Assembly (NCBI GenBank): GCA_944472155.2
Contig: OX235275.1
Span: 26,526,865-26,590,864, forward strand
From: Trichobilharzia szidati
Taxonomy: Eukaryota; Platyhelminthes; Trematoda; Strigeidida; Schistosomatidae
Direction of reading: 5' to 3'
DNA: 64,000 nt
Below are positions 1 to 11,334 of this stretch, piece by piece. The notes beneath the pieces are model-generated. The model had not been told where the DNA came from and ran no database searches. It saw only the letters and a list, made by a program, of their open reading frames with translations. Each line of letters opens with the position of its first letter. Position 1 is the first letter of the stretch. The position numbers and the translations under genes are program-made.

Positions 1-139
1 CTTTCACCGAAATAAGGCACATCGGCTGACTGGCTTCCCGAAGGCTTTCACCAGCCTGCGTCATTTCACTTCTCCGATTCCAGCAAAAAAAGGTTATTGT
101 TTGCATTTTTAGAATTCTTAATATATTTGTGCGTTGAAG

Positions 140-275
140 TTTTGTAGCAATTTGGTTAAGTTTTGGGGGTGGAGTTGCTAGCACCACGCCCCAACCCTCC
201 CTCTTTATCCGGGCTTGGGACCGGCTAGAATACTAGTGACCTAGTAATCTAGGCGAGGTTAGAAAGAGTTTTAAC
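140..275 (-). repeat. tRNA-Gly-like SINE, body fragment
   Basis: Read on the minus strand, this stretch matches the body of the SINE at 23505-23720: a pyrimidine/purine stretch around GGGAGGGTTGGGGCG followed by GCTAGCAACTCCACC. The tRNA-like head is not recognisable here, so this is a partial copy. It is non-coding. Assignment rests only on similarity to the other copies in the window. Confidence 0.45.
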
Positions 276-309
276 TTGTCTTAAATCCTTTCGCTCTAGG
301 TAAAATTCT

Positions 310-814
310 CAGTTTAAAACTTGGACGTTTATTCTTTAGAATCAAGTTTTAAAGACAGTTTCTTATTTGTTGCAGGATTCTTTTTATCAAGTAAGATATC
401 ATCATTATTCTTGCGTGATTGCTTCATGAGGAAATGATGTTGTCTGACTGTTCGTTATTCAAAATCGCAATCAATGTATATGCTTGTGTTTCATTCAGAT
501 TACATATGATGCAACTGCATCCAAATCGAAGTGACGTCTTTCTCAGTGGAGTTCATTCTTCTCTGTTCAGTTGTTGGGTTAGAGTCTGAAGAGGCGCATT
601 CCCCTCCCATACTTTGGATCCGAGTACATCCTAGATGAAATATGAGCTTACTGGATTCTATCGCAAGTCGTCACCAAGTAAATAACACCATATTAGGCAT
701 TAGACACCGTCCAGGAATAAGTAGCATAGGATTAACGTGTCATTATTAAAGTTACAGAATATCAGTCAGACAATATACTTAAAATAATTTCAACCAATAA
801 TTTTGTAATTATTT
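310..814. other. no gene seen
   Basis: AT-rich sequence without a convincing open frame, RNA gene or recognisable repeat. Confidence 0.5.
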
Positions 815-1130
815 CTGATTACTTTAGGTGCGATTCGCATTTTTCAAACAATAACCGGATATTAGATCGTGTTAGATTCTGTTAGTGATCACTTCACAAT
901 CATACTCAGTCTATAGGTGCTTGAATTACTCCAACTAAATAATGCCACTGGACTGAAGGTATATATATAAACATCTATTTCAATCATCATTATTCGCAAT
1001 GCATCTAAAAATTGTTTACGGAAGTTGATAGTGATCCTTTCTCTAATCACAAGAATGTAATGACGGAATTTCCGGAGTGAATAAATCCAAATAGCTGTAT
1101 AGCGCAACATACGTACTGAACAACAAGCAC
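815..1130 (+). repeat. unnamed ~420-bp repeat, diverged copy
   Basis: Shares ordered blocks with the copies at 11966-12400 and 14815-15245: ATAACCGGATRTT near the start, then a TATATATRYATGAG-like stretch, TTTACGGAAGTTGA, and a final TTTCC..GTTGAAT/GAGTGAAT block. This is the most diverged plus-strand copy. No protein is encoded. Function is unknown; an LTR or a non-autonomous element are both possible. Confidence 0.5.
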
Positions 1131-1254
1131 CAGAGTAGTAACTTCAGCTTATTACTAGTCACACTGACACTGGTGTGTCCAGGATTGCAGATCAAGTGCA
1201 ATTACTGACTGGAAGCAACTCATCACACAGCGTACATAAAACTCATGAACCGAT

Positions 1255-1445
1255 AGAAGTAAAAATTCACACGCCATTAGATATCGTCCCAGTGGGTGGA
1301 TGTTTAACCAGCTGTTCATGCAATCTGAAGATCCTTGGTTCCATCCACAATTGGATATATTCGCCTGATGTCGAAGATTTCTAGACTAGGTCGAAAAATC
1401 TGTCCATTTGTCTTCTGGTTTCCGATGGTTCTCTAACCTGTACCA
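1255..1445 (+). repeat. tRNA-Thr-like hammerhead SINE, decayed copy
   Basis: Contains in order the family landmarks: a CCCAGTGG..GGATG head, a degenerate B-box zone (ATCCTTGGTTCC), the ribozyme-derived zone with CTGATG and GACTAGGTCGAAAAA, then TGGTTCTCTAAC. Many differences from the better copies show it is old. Confidence 0.45.
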
Positions 1446-1454
1446 GTGTGTTTG

Positions 1455-1525
1455 TCCTTTACCTAACCAATCACGCAGGATGATGTTCAGAAATCCGACG
1501 AGAAACACGCCTCACTATACAGAAT
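1455..1525 (-). mobile_element. Penelope-like endonuclease fragment
   Basis: On the minus strand this reads as a short piece like VSRRISEHH followed by a decayed WLVK-like stretch. That is the conserved R..EH region of PLE GIY-YIG endonucleases, also present at 6.1, 18.3 and 22.4 kb. Only about 25 codons remain. Confidence 0.45.
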
Positions 1526-1849
1526 CACACCTCAAGCCACAAAACACTTAAGTCATATTTCCTTAAAAAGCACCTCTAATCCGATTTATTTTGAAATTCT
1601 AAACATTACAGCTTTGATTCAAATCGGTGATATGATGCACGCTGACGGGTATGGTTATTTAAACAGGGAAGAATTCGGAAGAAGTTGCCGACACTACGTA
1701 AATGAATATCGTCCATAAAAGAGGTTAGCTGAAGTTATTCTTCGTATTCACCTGCTTAATATAGGCTTTGTTATTCTCCGACTAGTGGAATTTATTCAGC
1801 CCGTGGGATATTGTCATTATAAATGTTACATTAGTTATGTAATCAACTA

Positions 1850-2110
1850 GCTGACTAAAATGAAATGACGTGACAATCGCTTTCCAACTTCCGTAAACAA
1901 ATTTTCAGACGGATTACAGAATAATGACTGAGACAGATGTATGTAAATATATATATATATTTATGTATATAATTTTACCAGCCCTGGGATTCACTAGCTG
2001 ACGTGAGTGAAGCTTTTATGGCCTGAATGTCATTCGAAAGTGATTACTGATCGAAATAACATCCGGTTAGTGTTAAAGCAAAGGAAAACTCAACCGAGCA
2101 AAACCGAAAA
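1850..2110 (-). repeat. unnamed ~420-bp repeat, inverted copy
   Basis: Reverse complement carries GGTTGAGTTTT, AACCGGATGTT, CAGTCATTATTCTGTAAT, CGTCTGAAAATTTGTTTACG and GTTGGAAAG in the same order as the copies at 11966 and 14815. It contains a (TA)n run around 1951-1964. Confidence 0.55.
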
Positions 2111-2237
2111 ATTAATTAAAGTTAATTAGGTATTTCCAAATACATTATATAGACATTTAAGTTGAACCTATTTGACATATATCGTCTAACTGATTTGATT
2201 TGACTGAAATATTCAGTTTGTCTTACTCATATATCCA

Positions 2238-3110
2238 TTGATAAGGGGTTATGATGGTTACGTATTGTCTGAGGATCTGGAACTCGCCGATGACATATGT
2301 CTAATTTTTCACAAGGTGGAAAGCATACAAGTGAAATCAGCAATTTGGCAGAAGGAGCATCCGAGGGAGATAGGATTTCAGGTGAACATAGAGAAAACAG
2401 AGGTGATGAAGATTCCTCACCAACAGCAATAGGAACAAACAACAGACAACAATCAGCCGTCATAAATAGCAGAAATGTGAAAGAAGCAATCTCTTTTACA
2501 TACCCACCTACCTGGGATGAATCATTTCAAATACAGGCAGATGGAACTGATGAGGATATCAAATCGAGGATTGAAACAGTAAACCAAGCTTTCATTACTC
2601 TGAAGTCAGTGTGGAGTTCAGCATCACTCAGCATGAAAATTAAGATCTGGATTTGCAAGTCCAATGTCAAGTCAGTGCTACTCACTCTGTGGATCACAGA
2701 CTTGGCGCGTCATGGATAGCAATTCGAACAAACTACAGACCTTCATCAACAGCTGTCTTCGCTCAATATTCACGATCAGATGGTCGGCCAGAAATGTTCA
2801 GCAATAGAAACTCTGGTGTTGGAACGACCAGGAACCGATTGTGCAACAAACATGCAAGAAGAAATGGCGGTGGATTGGCCACACTTTGAGAAATCCATCA
2901 AGTGATTGCACACACCAGACCATTACTTCAGTGGAACCGGAATAGGAGGCAGTGAGTTTGTTGTCAGTGCGATGGTGATACGGATGAGGTCATACATAGA
3001 CGGCAGACATGAAGCCAGGTGATGAAAGATTTCGCAGAGAACCAAACTCAGTGTAGACGTGCGGCTGAAGCCCTATATTCCTCTAGGAACTTAGTGAAAC
3101 AATATCAATA
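2238..3110 (+). mobile_element. RTE-like non-LTR retrotransposon, 3' part of RT to 3' end (broken)
   Basis: Translates in shifting frames into the C-terminal half of an RTE-type polyprotein. Frame one gives LELADDICLI, the analogue of the F/YADD catalytic box, then GFQVNIEKTEVMKI. Another frame (2297-2719) gives ISFTY, then GTDEDIKSRIETVNQAF and IWICKSNVKSVLL, matching the thumb/connection region of the fragments at 11.4, 48.0 and 49.4 kb. The end has GAAGCCCTATATTCCTCTAG, the RTE 3' tail seen elsewhere. Frameshifts and stops make it a dead, 5'-truncated copy. Confidence 0.75.
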
Positions 3111-5374
3111 CCTAATGTCTGATGTGATGTTATTTGCATGATAATGCTTATCAATGAATTCTAGCAAGAGCATATTTTGTCTTTCATCAACTTTCATCCT
3201 AAGTGAATGATTTCATTCTCCTGAACACCAAAGACTCTACTGAAAGCAAACGTACTCACTAGGAGTACAAGCATATTTGACTGACGAGTTTCGAACATGA
3301 TGAAATGTTTTCCTTCACTATCAAGCTAACAGTGAAGGCGTACAATCACACATTTCATCCTTGATGACGGTGTTACCCACATCTCAAATCTGAAATCAAC
3401 ATGCATCATTTTGAGCATAAAGTTGTTATTCAACGGGAAAATCAATCGAGATAACGTCACTGATTAAGACTTCAGGCACATACAGTTGATGAGCGTCAAA
3501 CTGGATGAAATATATTAAGCTGTTTTCCTCCACTGGTCAACATCAGTTAAGTGAAATACGTCGAACTTCTTAACAGTATACAGATTCAAGCGGCAAACTC
3601 CACCCATAGTTGTGTTTATATCATTTCATTTTCAAAGCATCTACAACAAGTGAAAATTAACTCTTATTTACAAGAATAGAGACACAAAATACATTTAATT
3701 GGTTAGTTCAAAAAAGGAATATCATTTTCGCGTTTGTGAAATAAAAACGGCAAATCAGTATGCTATATGCAGCAAGGCATCAATGGTTCAACTGTAGTAA
3801 TGAGAGGAGTACTTTCAGACATAATATGTGCATAGAATGCACTCTATTAACGTGATAACTAGCTATTCAAATGTTGTTTTTCTTGCATTTCCTCGTTGAA
3901 TTATTATTTTCCAAAGGAAATGTGACACAATATATTAGTTAAAAATTTAGCTGAATTCACGGGTAATTTCATCGCAACGGTACACATTCATGAGAAAGGC
4001 ATAGGTGAGACAAAAAAAATATTTAGATTGCAGAAAGGAAGTTTTTTCGATAAAGGTTCACATCTCAAGTCACAAGACACTTTATTAATCATACTCTTTT
4101 AAAGTGTTCAATAGAAAAAAGGGTGGGAAATAAGATGCGAAATGATTTTTCACCAGATAAGTGTGAGGTAAATGAGAGTGGGCTAATTTAAAGTTTAAAA
4201 AATAGTGAAAATTTTACGAAAATTGAAGATAACACCCTTCTCTGCTTATCGATGGACAAAATGTTTTTGAAATAAGACCCTTCTGATGATCGTTATTTAC
4301 TGAAAACTAGCTAGACTTTCTGCAATTCTAGTGCAATTTAGTGAAAATACATGGTGTTAACTGTGAGCAGACATACTTTCCCAAGACAGTGACAGCCAGT
4401 GTCCTGATGTGCCTTTAAAATGACGGCTGTAAGACTACATAGGTTTGCGGAGTCGATGTCAAAGTCTTAGTAGTCAAAACGCTTCCCTTGGTTCCTAAAG
4501 GATAGGGATTCGAGTTTTGCCCTTAATGCTCACAGCTGAATAGTCGAAACCCACGATAAAATAGGTGTAGCGCACTCTCTGGTTACCAAACTTTCTATAA
4601 CAGATATCATTCGTGCTCTAATTCGATATCCATCGGTGTTCGGTACTCAGTTACATATAGCCGTTTTGAAAAGAGAGCTTAGTTGTGATAAAACGACTGC
4701 TCAATTTTGTGTTTAAATTTATCAGTTAAGAAAACGTTACAGCATGATGTGAGTGGCTCCTGACTAGTATTAGCAATCGGTAGCATGTTTACCATTATCT
4801 AATGGTGCTTTCATACTTGGGATTTATCGAGCTGTTCTTGCTTAGCATAGCATCTCAAATCTATTAGTATTTTGGTGTTTTTGTCTGGCTTTTCGACCGT
4901 TATTAACGCATAGGTGAAATTAATGCGGTATTAGTTCTTGATAACATCTCAGACTCAATATCTCACTCATTGCAATAAGGAAAATATATTACCAAACACA
5001 TTTTACTCTGATTCAACTTCACCTCTCAGCGAACAGGTAGCACTGAGTGAAGTGGTTGATGCCGATTTGCTTTTCGTTGCATTCAAGACGAATCAGTTGA
5101 ATACCCCTGAATCCATTCTAGCAAATAACAACTTATGACTGTTACAAAACAAGTAATTCAATTAGCCGAATCGAAACAACAGTCTTGGATTCAACTTTTG
5201 GTGTAAATATCAAGCAACTGAGAAATCGAATACATCCATTTAACTAGTACCAATGAGGATGATTCCACTACTTACCGTTTTTATAAATACAGCTTGATTC
5301 CATGTCGTATTATTTTGGTACAAGTATTGAATTTTCAGCATGCGATGTCGGTAAACCAAATTTTGCAGGCCGAC
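3111..5374. other. no gene seen
   Basis: AT-rich DNA without a supported coding region. A faint tRNA-like trace (GGATTCGAGTTTT at about 4506) suggests an old SINE near 4460-4530, but it is too weak to annotate. The frame at 4938-5138 shows no recognisable domain. Confidence 0.5.
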
Positions 5375-5470
5375 CATAGATATCAGGTGTGCTACGGCAG
5401 GATGTCGAACCCCGGACCACGTACATGGTTGGCAAGCGTCCTAACCGCTATGCCAGCGACGCACATCGAA
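5375..5470 (-). repeat. tRNA-Gly-like SINE, head fragment
   Basis: The minus strand reads TGGCATAGCGGTTAGGACGC, an A-box-like element, then CCAACCATGTACGTGGTCC and GGGGTTCGACATCC, a B-box-like element. It parallels the better copy at 27690. Plus-strand frames across it are coincidental. Confidence 0.6.
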
Positions 5471-6059
5471 ATGCTATCAATAGCTCGCTTGCTCCTGTTA
5501 TAGTAGTGGAACAGCTTACTAATTCCGCTTAACACATTTGGGAGAAGTCAAAAAGAGAATCAACGAAAATAAACCTCGAATTTGTAGATACCACTAAATA
5601 GCCACTCTAGTATTGTTACATTGTCTTCCCGTGAAACAAGCATTGAATAATGTTAGATAGTTGTCAGCGATCGGCACAAAATTCACGGAATACGTTTCAT
5701 GCTTCTTCGCACAACATTTGCAGCCTTCCAGGAATAGATATCCCACTGTAGAAATGAACCAATATCATCCACGGCTTAAGGCAGAGAACTGAGCCATTCC
5801 CACGGACGACTGACCTTTGACTTTCAGCCTGAAAACCTCAATGGAAACATTTCTCACTTCAGATTAATCGATATAGGTTCAGATATCCTCGAAAAATAAA
5901 TACCGATGAGGTTGTGAACGCGATATGATAACAAGTATTGGCAGACATGCAACGTGAGTTCAGGTTGTCCTGACGATTGTTTTAAGATGTCTACTTCAGG
6001 TCAATGTGTGTTACGGCCGCTAGTTACCTCAGTGACAGATCAATTTGTAAACTTGAATA
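5471..6059. other. no gene seen
   Basis: No convincing open frame, RNA gene or repeat recognised. Confidence 0.4.
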
Positions 6060-6700
6060 ATTGGTGATATGTATCTACCAATTAAACTGCTCCTGTGGAG
6101 CCCGTTACATAGGCCGTACAATTAGACATATTTCTCGTCGGATTTCCGAACATCGTCATGCGTGGTTGGATAAGTAAACGACAAACAAAATCCATTCACA
6201 CAGCGCTATTCTTCCTCATCTTGTGGATATGGAACACAAGATCGATGTCAGCTAGGCAGCTTTCAAATTCCTTAACCGCATACCAACAAATCTTAACTTC
6301 ACCCTAAGTGTTCGTCTACTACATATCGCTGAAACCGTTATTATCCACACTAAGAAGCCTCATTTATGTGTCAAAAACAAGCTAGTTCAGACATTGTCCA
6401 TAGCTTTGCCATCTAGGTTAGAATGATCCTCACATTTTTGTAGAAATTTACTTATATTTAATTGATACTCTATTTGCTTATTACATCTTATGCATCTTTA
6501 ATGAACTGCAATTCCACTGTCATCTTACTCAACAAATCGATATTATTTAAAACCACTAACATTGTTATTGACTACCAATCTAGAATATTCTATGTATATA
6601 AACATATAAATATATATATATTTACAATTGTAGACAGAAAAGAGGAAATTATAGAAAACGAATATTCTTTTCTAAATTAATTTGTGTTTAGTGAATTCAT
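6060..6700 (+). mobile_element. Penelope-like element, GIY-YIG endonuclease end plus 3' region (broken)
   Basis: In the plus strand about 6085-6420 reads NCSCGARYIGRTIRHISRRI, then SEHRHAWLDK, a stop, and further downstream KIDVS..FKFLNRIPTNLNF, LLHIAETVI and a KKPHLC-like end. These are the C-x-C, YIGRT, R and EH motifs of PLE endonucleases followed by the family's conserved IAEA C terminus. In-frame stops show it is dead. The 3' part (6421-6700) with its (TA)n stretch matches, inverted, the DNA beside the copy at 21895-22560, so both are copies of one PLE subfamily. Confidence 0.75.
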
Positions 6701-7214
6701 TTTTGTATTTGAGTAGTTAAGACGCAATTATAAGTTTTTGTCTCTGGTAATACTTCGAACAAAACTAGTGCAGATGATCATCATATTCCCCTTATGACCA
6801 AATCATCAGAGATAATCACAAACAAAACGATGAAAGAAACAACGAAGGTGGTAAGGCAGATGACCTGCGTAAATGGTAAGTCGAAATGGTTTGGAATTAT
6901 GCTGAAATCAGTTAATATACCTAGATAAACGTGAATAAAGAAGGTTATCCGATAAGACCGATTGTAGACTTCAGAAACACACTGACGTATATGCTGTCAA
7001 GATTTCTCTCAACAGTACTGAGACCAATAAGAGACAATGCAATAGTGAGAAAGTGTATTCATTTGAATTAGTTAAACAACTGAAAAACACTAAAATAAAC
7101 AAAGAGGAAATACTGGTCTGTTTTGGAAACTGATAGAGGAGGAAAACCACAACATTGATTGGAATAATGTTTATATTCTGAAGTCTAATATGAACAAATG
7201 GAAAGAGAGAGTTA
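6701..7214. other. no gene seen
   Basis: Nothing recognised; short frames look random. Confidence 0.4.
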
Positions 7215-7395
7215 TGTAACAGAATCTTCTTAGCTTGGGAATCACCGTCAGAACGCACTCACACCACAGGGGTTCGAACCCAATAAATTTCAACTACAAG
7301 GAAGCTCGAATACCATTCAGCCACTGGCAGCACTTGATCCAATGACCCATGAATTCTCACCTCTACCAACTCGTGATATAGCGCGACCACCACGT
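7215..7395 (-). repeat. tRNA-Thr-like hammerhead SINE (left half of an inverted pair)
   Basis: Minus strand: family 5' start (GGTCGCGCTATATCACGAG), A-box zone TGGCTGAATGGTATTCGAGC, B box GGGTTCGAACCCC, then GTGCGTTCTGACGGTGATTC of the ribozyme-derived zone. It abuts the plus-strand copy at 7396 head to head. Confidence 0.65.
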
Positions 7396-7560
7396 CCCCC
7401 CAATGCCATTCTTTGGTGTAGCTGGAATGTCCTGGGTTCGAACCCAAGAAGTGGGGCATACTGCCTGTGACTCCAAAATTAGGACGGAGGAAACATCTGT
7501 CCAGTACTCCTTGATAGTTTTCAATGCTTCTGTATCTGATATGAACTGCCAACAATCTGA
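7396..7560 (+). repeat. tRNA-Thr-like hammerhead SINE (right half of an inverted pair)
   Basis: Carries TGGAATGTCCTGGGTTCGAA (B box), GGGGCATACTGCC, ATTAGGACGGAGGAAAC and CTGTCCAGTACTCC followed by TTTTCAATG. Stem I complement (TACTG/CAGTA) and the GTC-type triplet survive, but the core is altered. The 5' head is missing. Confidence 0.6.
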
Positions 7561-8264
7561 AATATATTTCTGGATACACAAAAATGAACAGACAAAAAGT
7601 AGAACTATCTGTGTGAGTACAACTCATAAAAGCGTGAATGAGAAACCAATTTCAACAGTTGGTGTGTGATCACCGGAAGTAGTAATTTTGCACAAAATAC
7701 AACAAAAAAACCAAAAACTTATCATTGTATGTAAACTACTGAAATATAATTATAATTTATTTAACCAATTTCATAATGCTCAGACGTTTTACTGATACTA
7801 ACTGACTAACAGAAACTAGTCATCTATACTATATTTGACTAAACGCATGACACTGTTTACGCCTACGTGACAGGATATGTTTTCCTACATGACTATTATT
7901 CATAGTTTCACCTGGATATTTACATAAACAACTGACTAATTCTCAGTGCATACACTTCGCAAAAATAAAAATGTCAAAAAAGCATGCAAAAATGTAAACA
8001 TCAGCTTTTTTTGTTATCTGACATTCAGGAAGTGTCAACAGCCGTTGTTTTCCAGACAACCAGTTTAATTTGTTTATTACACTTATTATTTTGACAAATT
8101 ACTAACCGCACTTCTGAAAGGATGGAAAGCAGGAGATTGTTTTGACCAGGTGTTGCCGTAACTCCATTCTATTGTCGATGCATACAATGAAGAAATCATC
8201 TGACTTAACAGTGTGATACAGTGGTGTTTAGTGACAGTTATTTATTTGCTTTTTACGAGCTGAT
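7561..8264. other. no gene seen
   Basis: AT-rich, no supported feature. Confidence 0.4.
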
Positions 8265-8449
8265 CACGGATTGATATCAGTTGGAGAACCACTGAAAAGC
8301 AAGGAGTACTGGACAGCTGTTTCATCCTAGTTTTGCGTATCATCGGCAGTACGTGCCCACACCACAGGGGTTCGAACCCAGGACATTCCGGTTACAAGGC
8401 AAGCCTTACACTTGAATGGATGGATGTCCCACAGATGACATTGGTTGGT
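8265..8449 (-). repeat. tRNA-Thr-like hammerhead SINE (left half of an inverted pair)
   Basis: Minus strand reads GGTTCGAACCCCTGTGGTGT, then GCACGTACTGCCGATGATA, AACTAGGATGAAACAGCTGT and CCAGTACTCC. The ribozyme-derived stem I (GTACTG with CAGTAC) and the AGCT loop of stem III with GTC are intact. The core reads CCGATGA instead of CTGATGA. Confidence 0.7.
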
Positions 8450-8690
8450 GTTCGCGCTAAATCACGAATTGGTGAAGTGAGAAGTCTTGAGCTGGCCAAT
8501 CGATCGGGTCTCAGCGACTGAATGTTATAGGAGCCAGCTTGACTTGTAACTGGAATGTCATGAGTTCGAACCCCTGTGGTGTGGGTGCGTACTGCTGGTG
8601 ATTCCGAAATCAAGGCGGAAACAGCTGTCTTGTACTACCAGGTTGTTTTCAATGGTGCTCTAACTGATATCAATCCGTGATCAACTCGTG
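8450..8690 (+). repeat. tRNA-Thr-like hammerhead SINE (right half of an inverted pair)
   Basis: Near full-length: CGCGCTAAATCACGAATTGG, GAGCTGGCCAATCGATCGGG, GCGACTGAATGTTATAGGAG, B box GAGTTCGAACCCC, then GGTGCGTACTGCTGGTGATT, GGCGGAAACAGCTGTC and TTGTAC. It ends TCTAACTGATATCAATCCGT and GATCAA. The core is CTGGTGA, one change from CTGATGA. Confidence 0.75.
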
Positions 8691-9149
8691 AAAACAAATT
8701 ATTTATTTGTGAAATGCAAGTATTCGATCATAGCAAATATTAAGAAAAAGAATGTCGCATCTAAGAAAACTGTCTTTTCGATTAATGTCATGACTGCGGC
8801 TGGGCATTCATGTGTATATGAAGTAAAAGGAGAGAGAAAGTTGCGGAATTATTTTCGGTTGAGTGTCATATTGTAACAAGTAACGATAATGCAAATAAGG
8901 ATGAAAGGGGAACAGAGAAAAATGATGAACATGACGTTTGGATAAGAAACACCATCGGATAATAAATACTGGAGAAACTGACTGTTTATGATAGTCATCG
9001 TTAATATATAGGCTGGATAGACTACTTCTGAAGACATGGGGCTGGTCTGAAATTCTGGACCACGAGTGACCCATCTATACTACACAGATGTCTTGATGTA
9101 ACTCCTCTTGAAAGCTTTGAAATCAGACCTGGTATAGGCATTCGAAGGA
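8691..9149. other. no gene seen
   Basis: No supported feature. Confidence 0.4.
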
Positions 9150-9290
9150 CTTTTCTAACCTATTTCTTATTTATGCATACACGATTGCCCAGCCTAGTTG
9201 ATGATGACTTTGTTGGAAAGAAAATATTCAACGCTACAACCGCTTATTTAGTAGTTTATCTGTTAAGGTATAAAGACCCATTAAATGAAA
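9150..9290 (+). mobile_element. PLE terminal-region fragment (tentative)
   Basis: Contains GCCCAGCCTAGTTGATGATG, GGAAAGAAAATATTCAACGC. This parallels the stretches at 31195, 57829, 59140 and 60145, which lie just downstream of PLE endonuclease relics. No protein remains, so the call rests on that recurrent motif alone. Confidence 0.35.
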
Positions 9291-9520
9291 TTTTGACTCA
9301 CAAAACGGTATTCATATTTTGCTTCTTCCCTCTTTACTTCTATATCGCTTCATAGTTGTCTTCAATTATCCGTTGTGTAATTTAATCCGCCACTGCGTTA
9401 TGCAAGATACTTGCTATAGATGCACAAAATTACTACTAAATGAATATTGCCAGTGTGGCGTGTGCTTCTTGTAACATTCATCAGTAATATATAAAGAGAC
9501 ATTCATCGACGCAAAACAGG

Positions 9521-9886
9521 GTGATAGATTTGATGTCAGAGAAAGCAAATGGGAATTACAGAATCAGCATTGATTTCCGACAGCTAAACAGTATTATAGT
9601 GCTGAGATCGTGTGTCATGCCAACTGTAGTAGATACAGTGTATCGTATACATGGCCCGAATTTGTTTCCAGTGCTTGACCTCCGGTCAGGATATTGGCAG
9701 ATACCGATAAAACAGAGTGATAGTGATAAGATGGTGTTCATCGTGGGTCAGAAACAGTATCGGTATAATCGTATACCATTTGAACTGGCAGGTGCACCGT
9801 TTACTTTCAGACGACTGATGACGCTGTTACTTAGAAACCTGAAGAATGCAGAAGTGTACGGTGATGATCTCATCATCTACAATTAA
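9521..9886 (+). pseudogene. Ty3/Gypsy reverse transcriptase fragment
   Basis: 121 codons with RISIDFRQLNSII (palm entry), LDLRSGYWQIPIK, FIVGQKQYRYNRIPFELAGA and AEVYGDDLIIYN. The catalytic aspartates of the first box (LDL) and of the YxDD-like box are present; the latter reads YGDD in place of the usual YLDD. The frame stops directly after IIYN, where the polymerase domain should continue through its thumb. The upstream protease and the start are missing, so this is not a complete enzyme. The same copy continues at 10329 in another frame. Confidence 0.85.
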
Positions 9887-10328
9887 CATGAAAACGACCA
9901 TGTGAACCATGTCAAAGCCGTATTATAACTGATCATAGAGTTTACGCTGCGCATTAAAAAAGCCAAATCTGAGATAGCCAAACTGCGTGTCAAGCTGTTG
10001 GGTCACAAAATTAGCAGTGGTGAGATTAAACCACTTCCGGTGAAAATCGACAACGACCATCATTTCTCTGGATTCCGATAGGCAGCTAAAGCAGTTCTTG
10101 CGGAGAACAGCATTTTATGGTCGATTCGTGAAAAACTTAAATAAGATAGCAGCCTTCCAAGTACAATCTATTAAGTTTGTCGAAGTCTGTTTGGTAGAAA
10201 GATTCCCATAAGATATTCCACAGTATAAATCGGAATTTGGACCACCGGAAAATGACGCTTAAACTGTCCGTGAAGGAGTCGTCGAAAACGTCAGTCATAT
10301 TTTAATACACACAAAACAGAAGTATTCA

Positions 10329-10577
10329 ATGATAGAAAACGAATGCTTAGCAATAGTATGGGTGGTAGACACATGGAGACCGTATTTGCTCGATCAACAG
10401 TTCTACATCGAAACTGATCACAAGCCGCAACAGTTTCTGAGGATGGCGAGAGACCGATATTTAAAGTTGTTGCGGTGGATTTTGTATCTGCAAGAGTGTG
10501 ACTTAAAAATGTCCCACATCCCTGGCAAAGCAAATGTTTTGGCAGCTTTTTTATCTAGACAGGAAGACGATGATTAG
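10329..10577 (+). pseudogene. Ty3/Gypsy RNase H fragment
   Basis: 82 codons starting within the domain: IENECLAIVWVVDTWRPYLL, FYIETDHKPQQFL, then LLRWILYLQECDLKMSHIPG and KANVLAAFLSR. The glutamate of NE.LA, the aspartate of TDHK and the H.PGK.N..AD-like end (here NVLAAFLSR) are the family landmarks. The first catalytic aspartate region upstream is lost in a broken frame around 10200-10320. It lies about 440 bp after the RT fragment, as expected for pol. Confidence 0.8.
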
Positions 10578-10819
10578 TTACCGGAGATTGCTTACGAAGT
10601 GCATGCACTTGAACAAGACGCATTAAGACTTGAATGCAGTCAGAAATCAGACCCTACCCTGAATACAGTCATACAGGTGAACACTACCAAAATAGAAGTG
10701 AATCAAACTACTGCGAGTTAGGATCTGACTGCGCTACTCTAAAAAAAGATCGGGTAAGAGCGATGCCTACGGAACTCTGACTTAAAGGGAGAACGATGGA
10801 AGCTGGTTTGCGGTAATTC

Positions 10820-11245
10820 CCCAGTCTGTATGCCATGCGATGATACAAGAATGTCATCAGCTAGCACATATGGGAGCAGCCAGAACAACCAACCTCCTGA
10901 GACAAAGCGTATACTGACCAAGTATGATAGAAGATATGGCAAAATATGTACTTGGATATACTCAGAGACAGTTGATGAAAGGAGATCGGTGCATACGACC
11001 GCTTCTGCAGTTGATTCGAATTATGGTAATGGGTGACTTGCGATCCGTAGATAAGATGTATCAGTTCTCGCAGACATCCAGTGGCGATCACTACCTCTTA
11101 GTGATGACGGAACATGCTACACGATGGTAGACTCCATAGCGATCCGTGATCAACGGGCGAGAACCGTGACTGACGCAGAAATTTTACACATCGTTGCGGA
11201 CCATGGTGTACCAAAGACGATATTGACAGATCATGTTTGTCTCCG
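10820..11245 (+). pseudogene. Ty3/Gypsy integrase fragment
   Basis: One frame gives SGDHYLLVMTEHATRW, the D(x)n-type entry of the integrase core: the usual Y.LV..D..TRW motif with the aspartate replaced by E. A shifted frame then gives ILHIVADHGVPKTILTD, matching the F..HG.P..I.SD box. The C-terminal third is missing, cut off near the RTE fragment that begins at 11335. Confidence 0.7.
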
Positions 11246-11334
11246 ATATCCGCATACGTGTCGCTTGTCTGTATTTCAAACGCTTTTGCTCAGGTAATTG
11301 AACCAGACAACTTCTTTTTAGATTTCTTTCATGG

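Larger units (their letters stand above)
9500..11245 (+). mobile_element. Ty3/Gypsy-type LTR retrotransposon pol relic
   Basis: Three pol domains in the usual order on the plus strand, with stops and frameshifts between them: reverse transcriptase (9521-9886), RNase H (about 10280-10577) and integrase (about 10920-11240). gag, protease and definite LTRs were not found. An RTE 3' end begins at 11335, just beyond the integrase part, and the unnamed ~420-bp repeat lies beyond that. A pararetroviral or Bel/Pao origin is less likely, given the DFRQLN and LDLRSGYWQI motifs and domain order. Confidence 0.85.

Noticed and set aside
10820..11245. Retrovirus-like provirus with envelope
   Set aside because: No envelope-like frame or LTR pair; motifs fit an ordinary Ty3/Gypsy retrotransposon relic.
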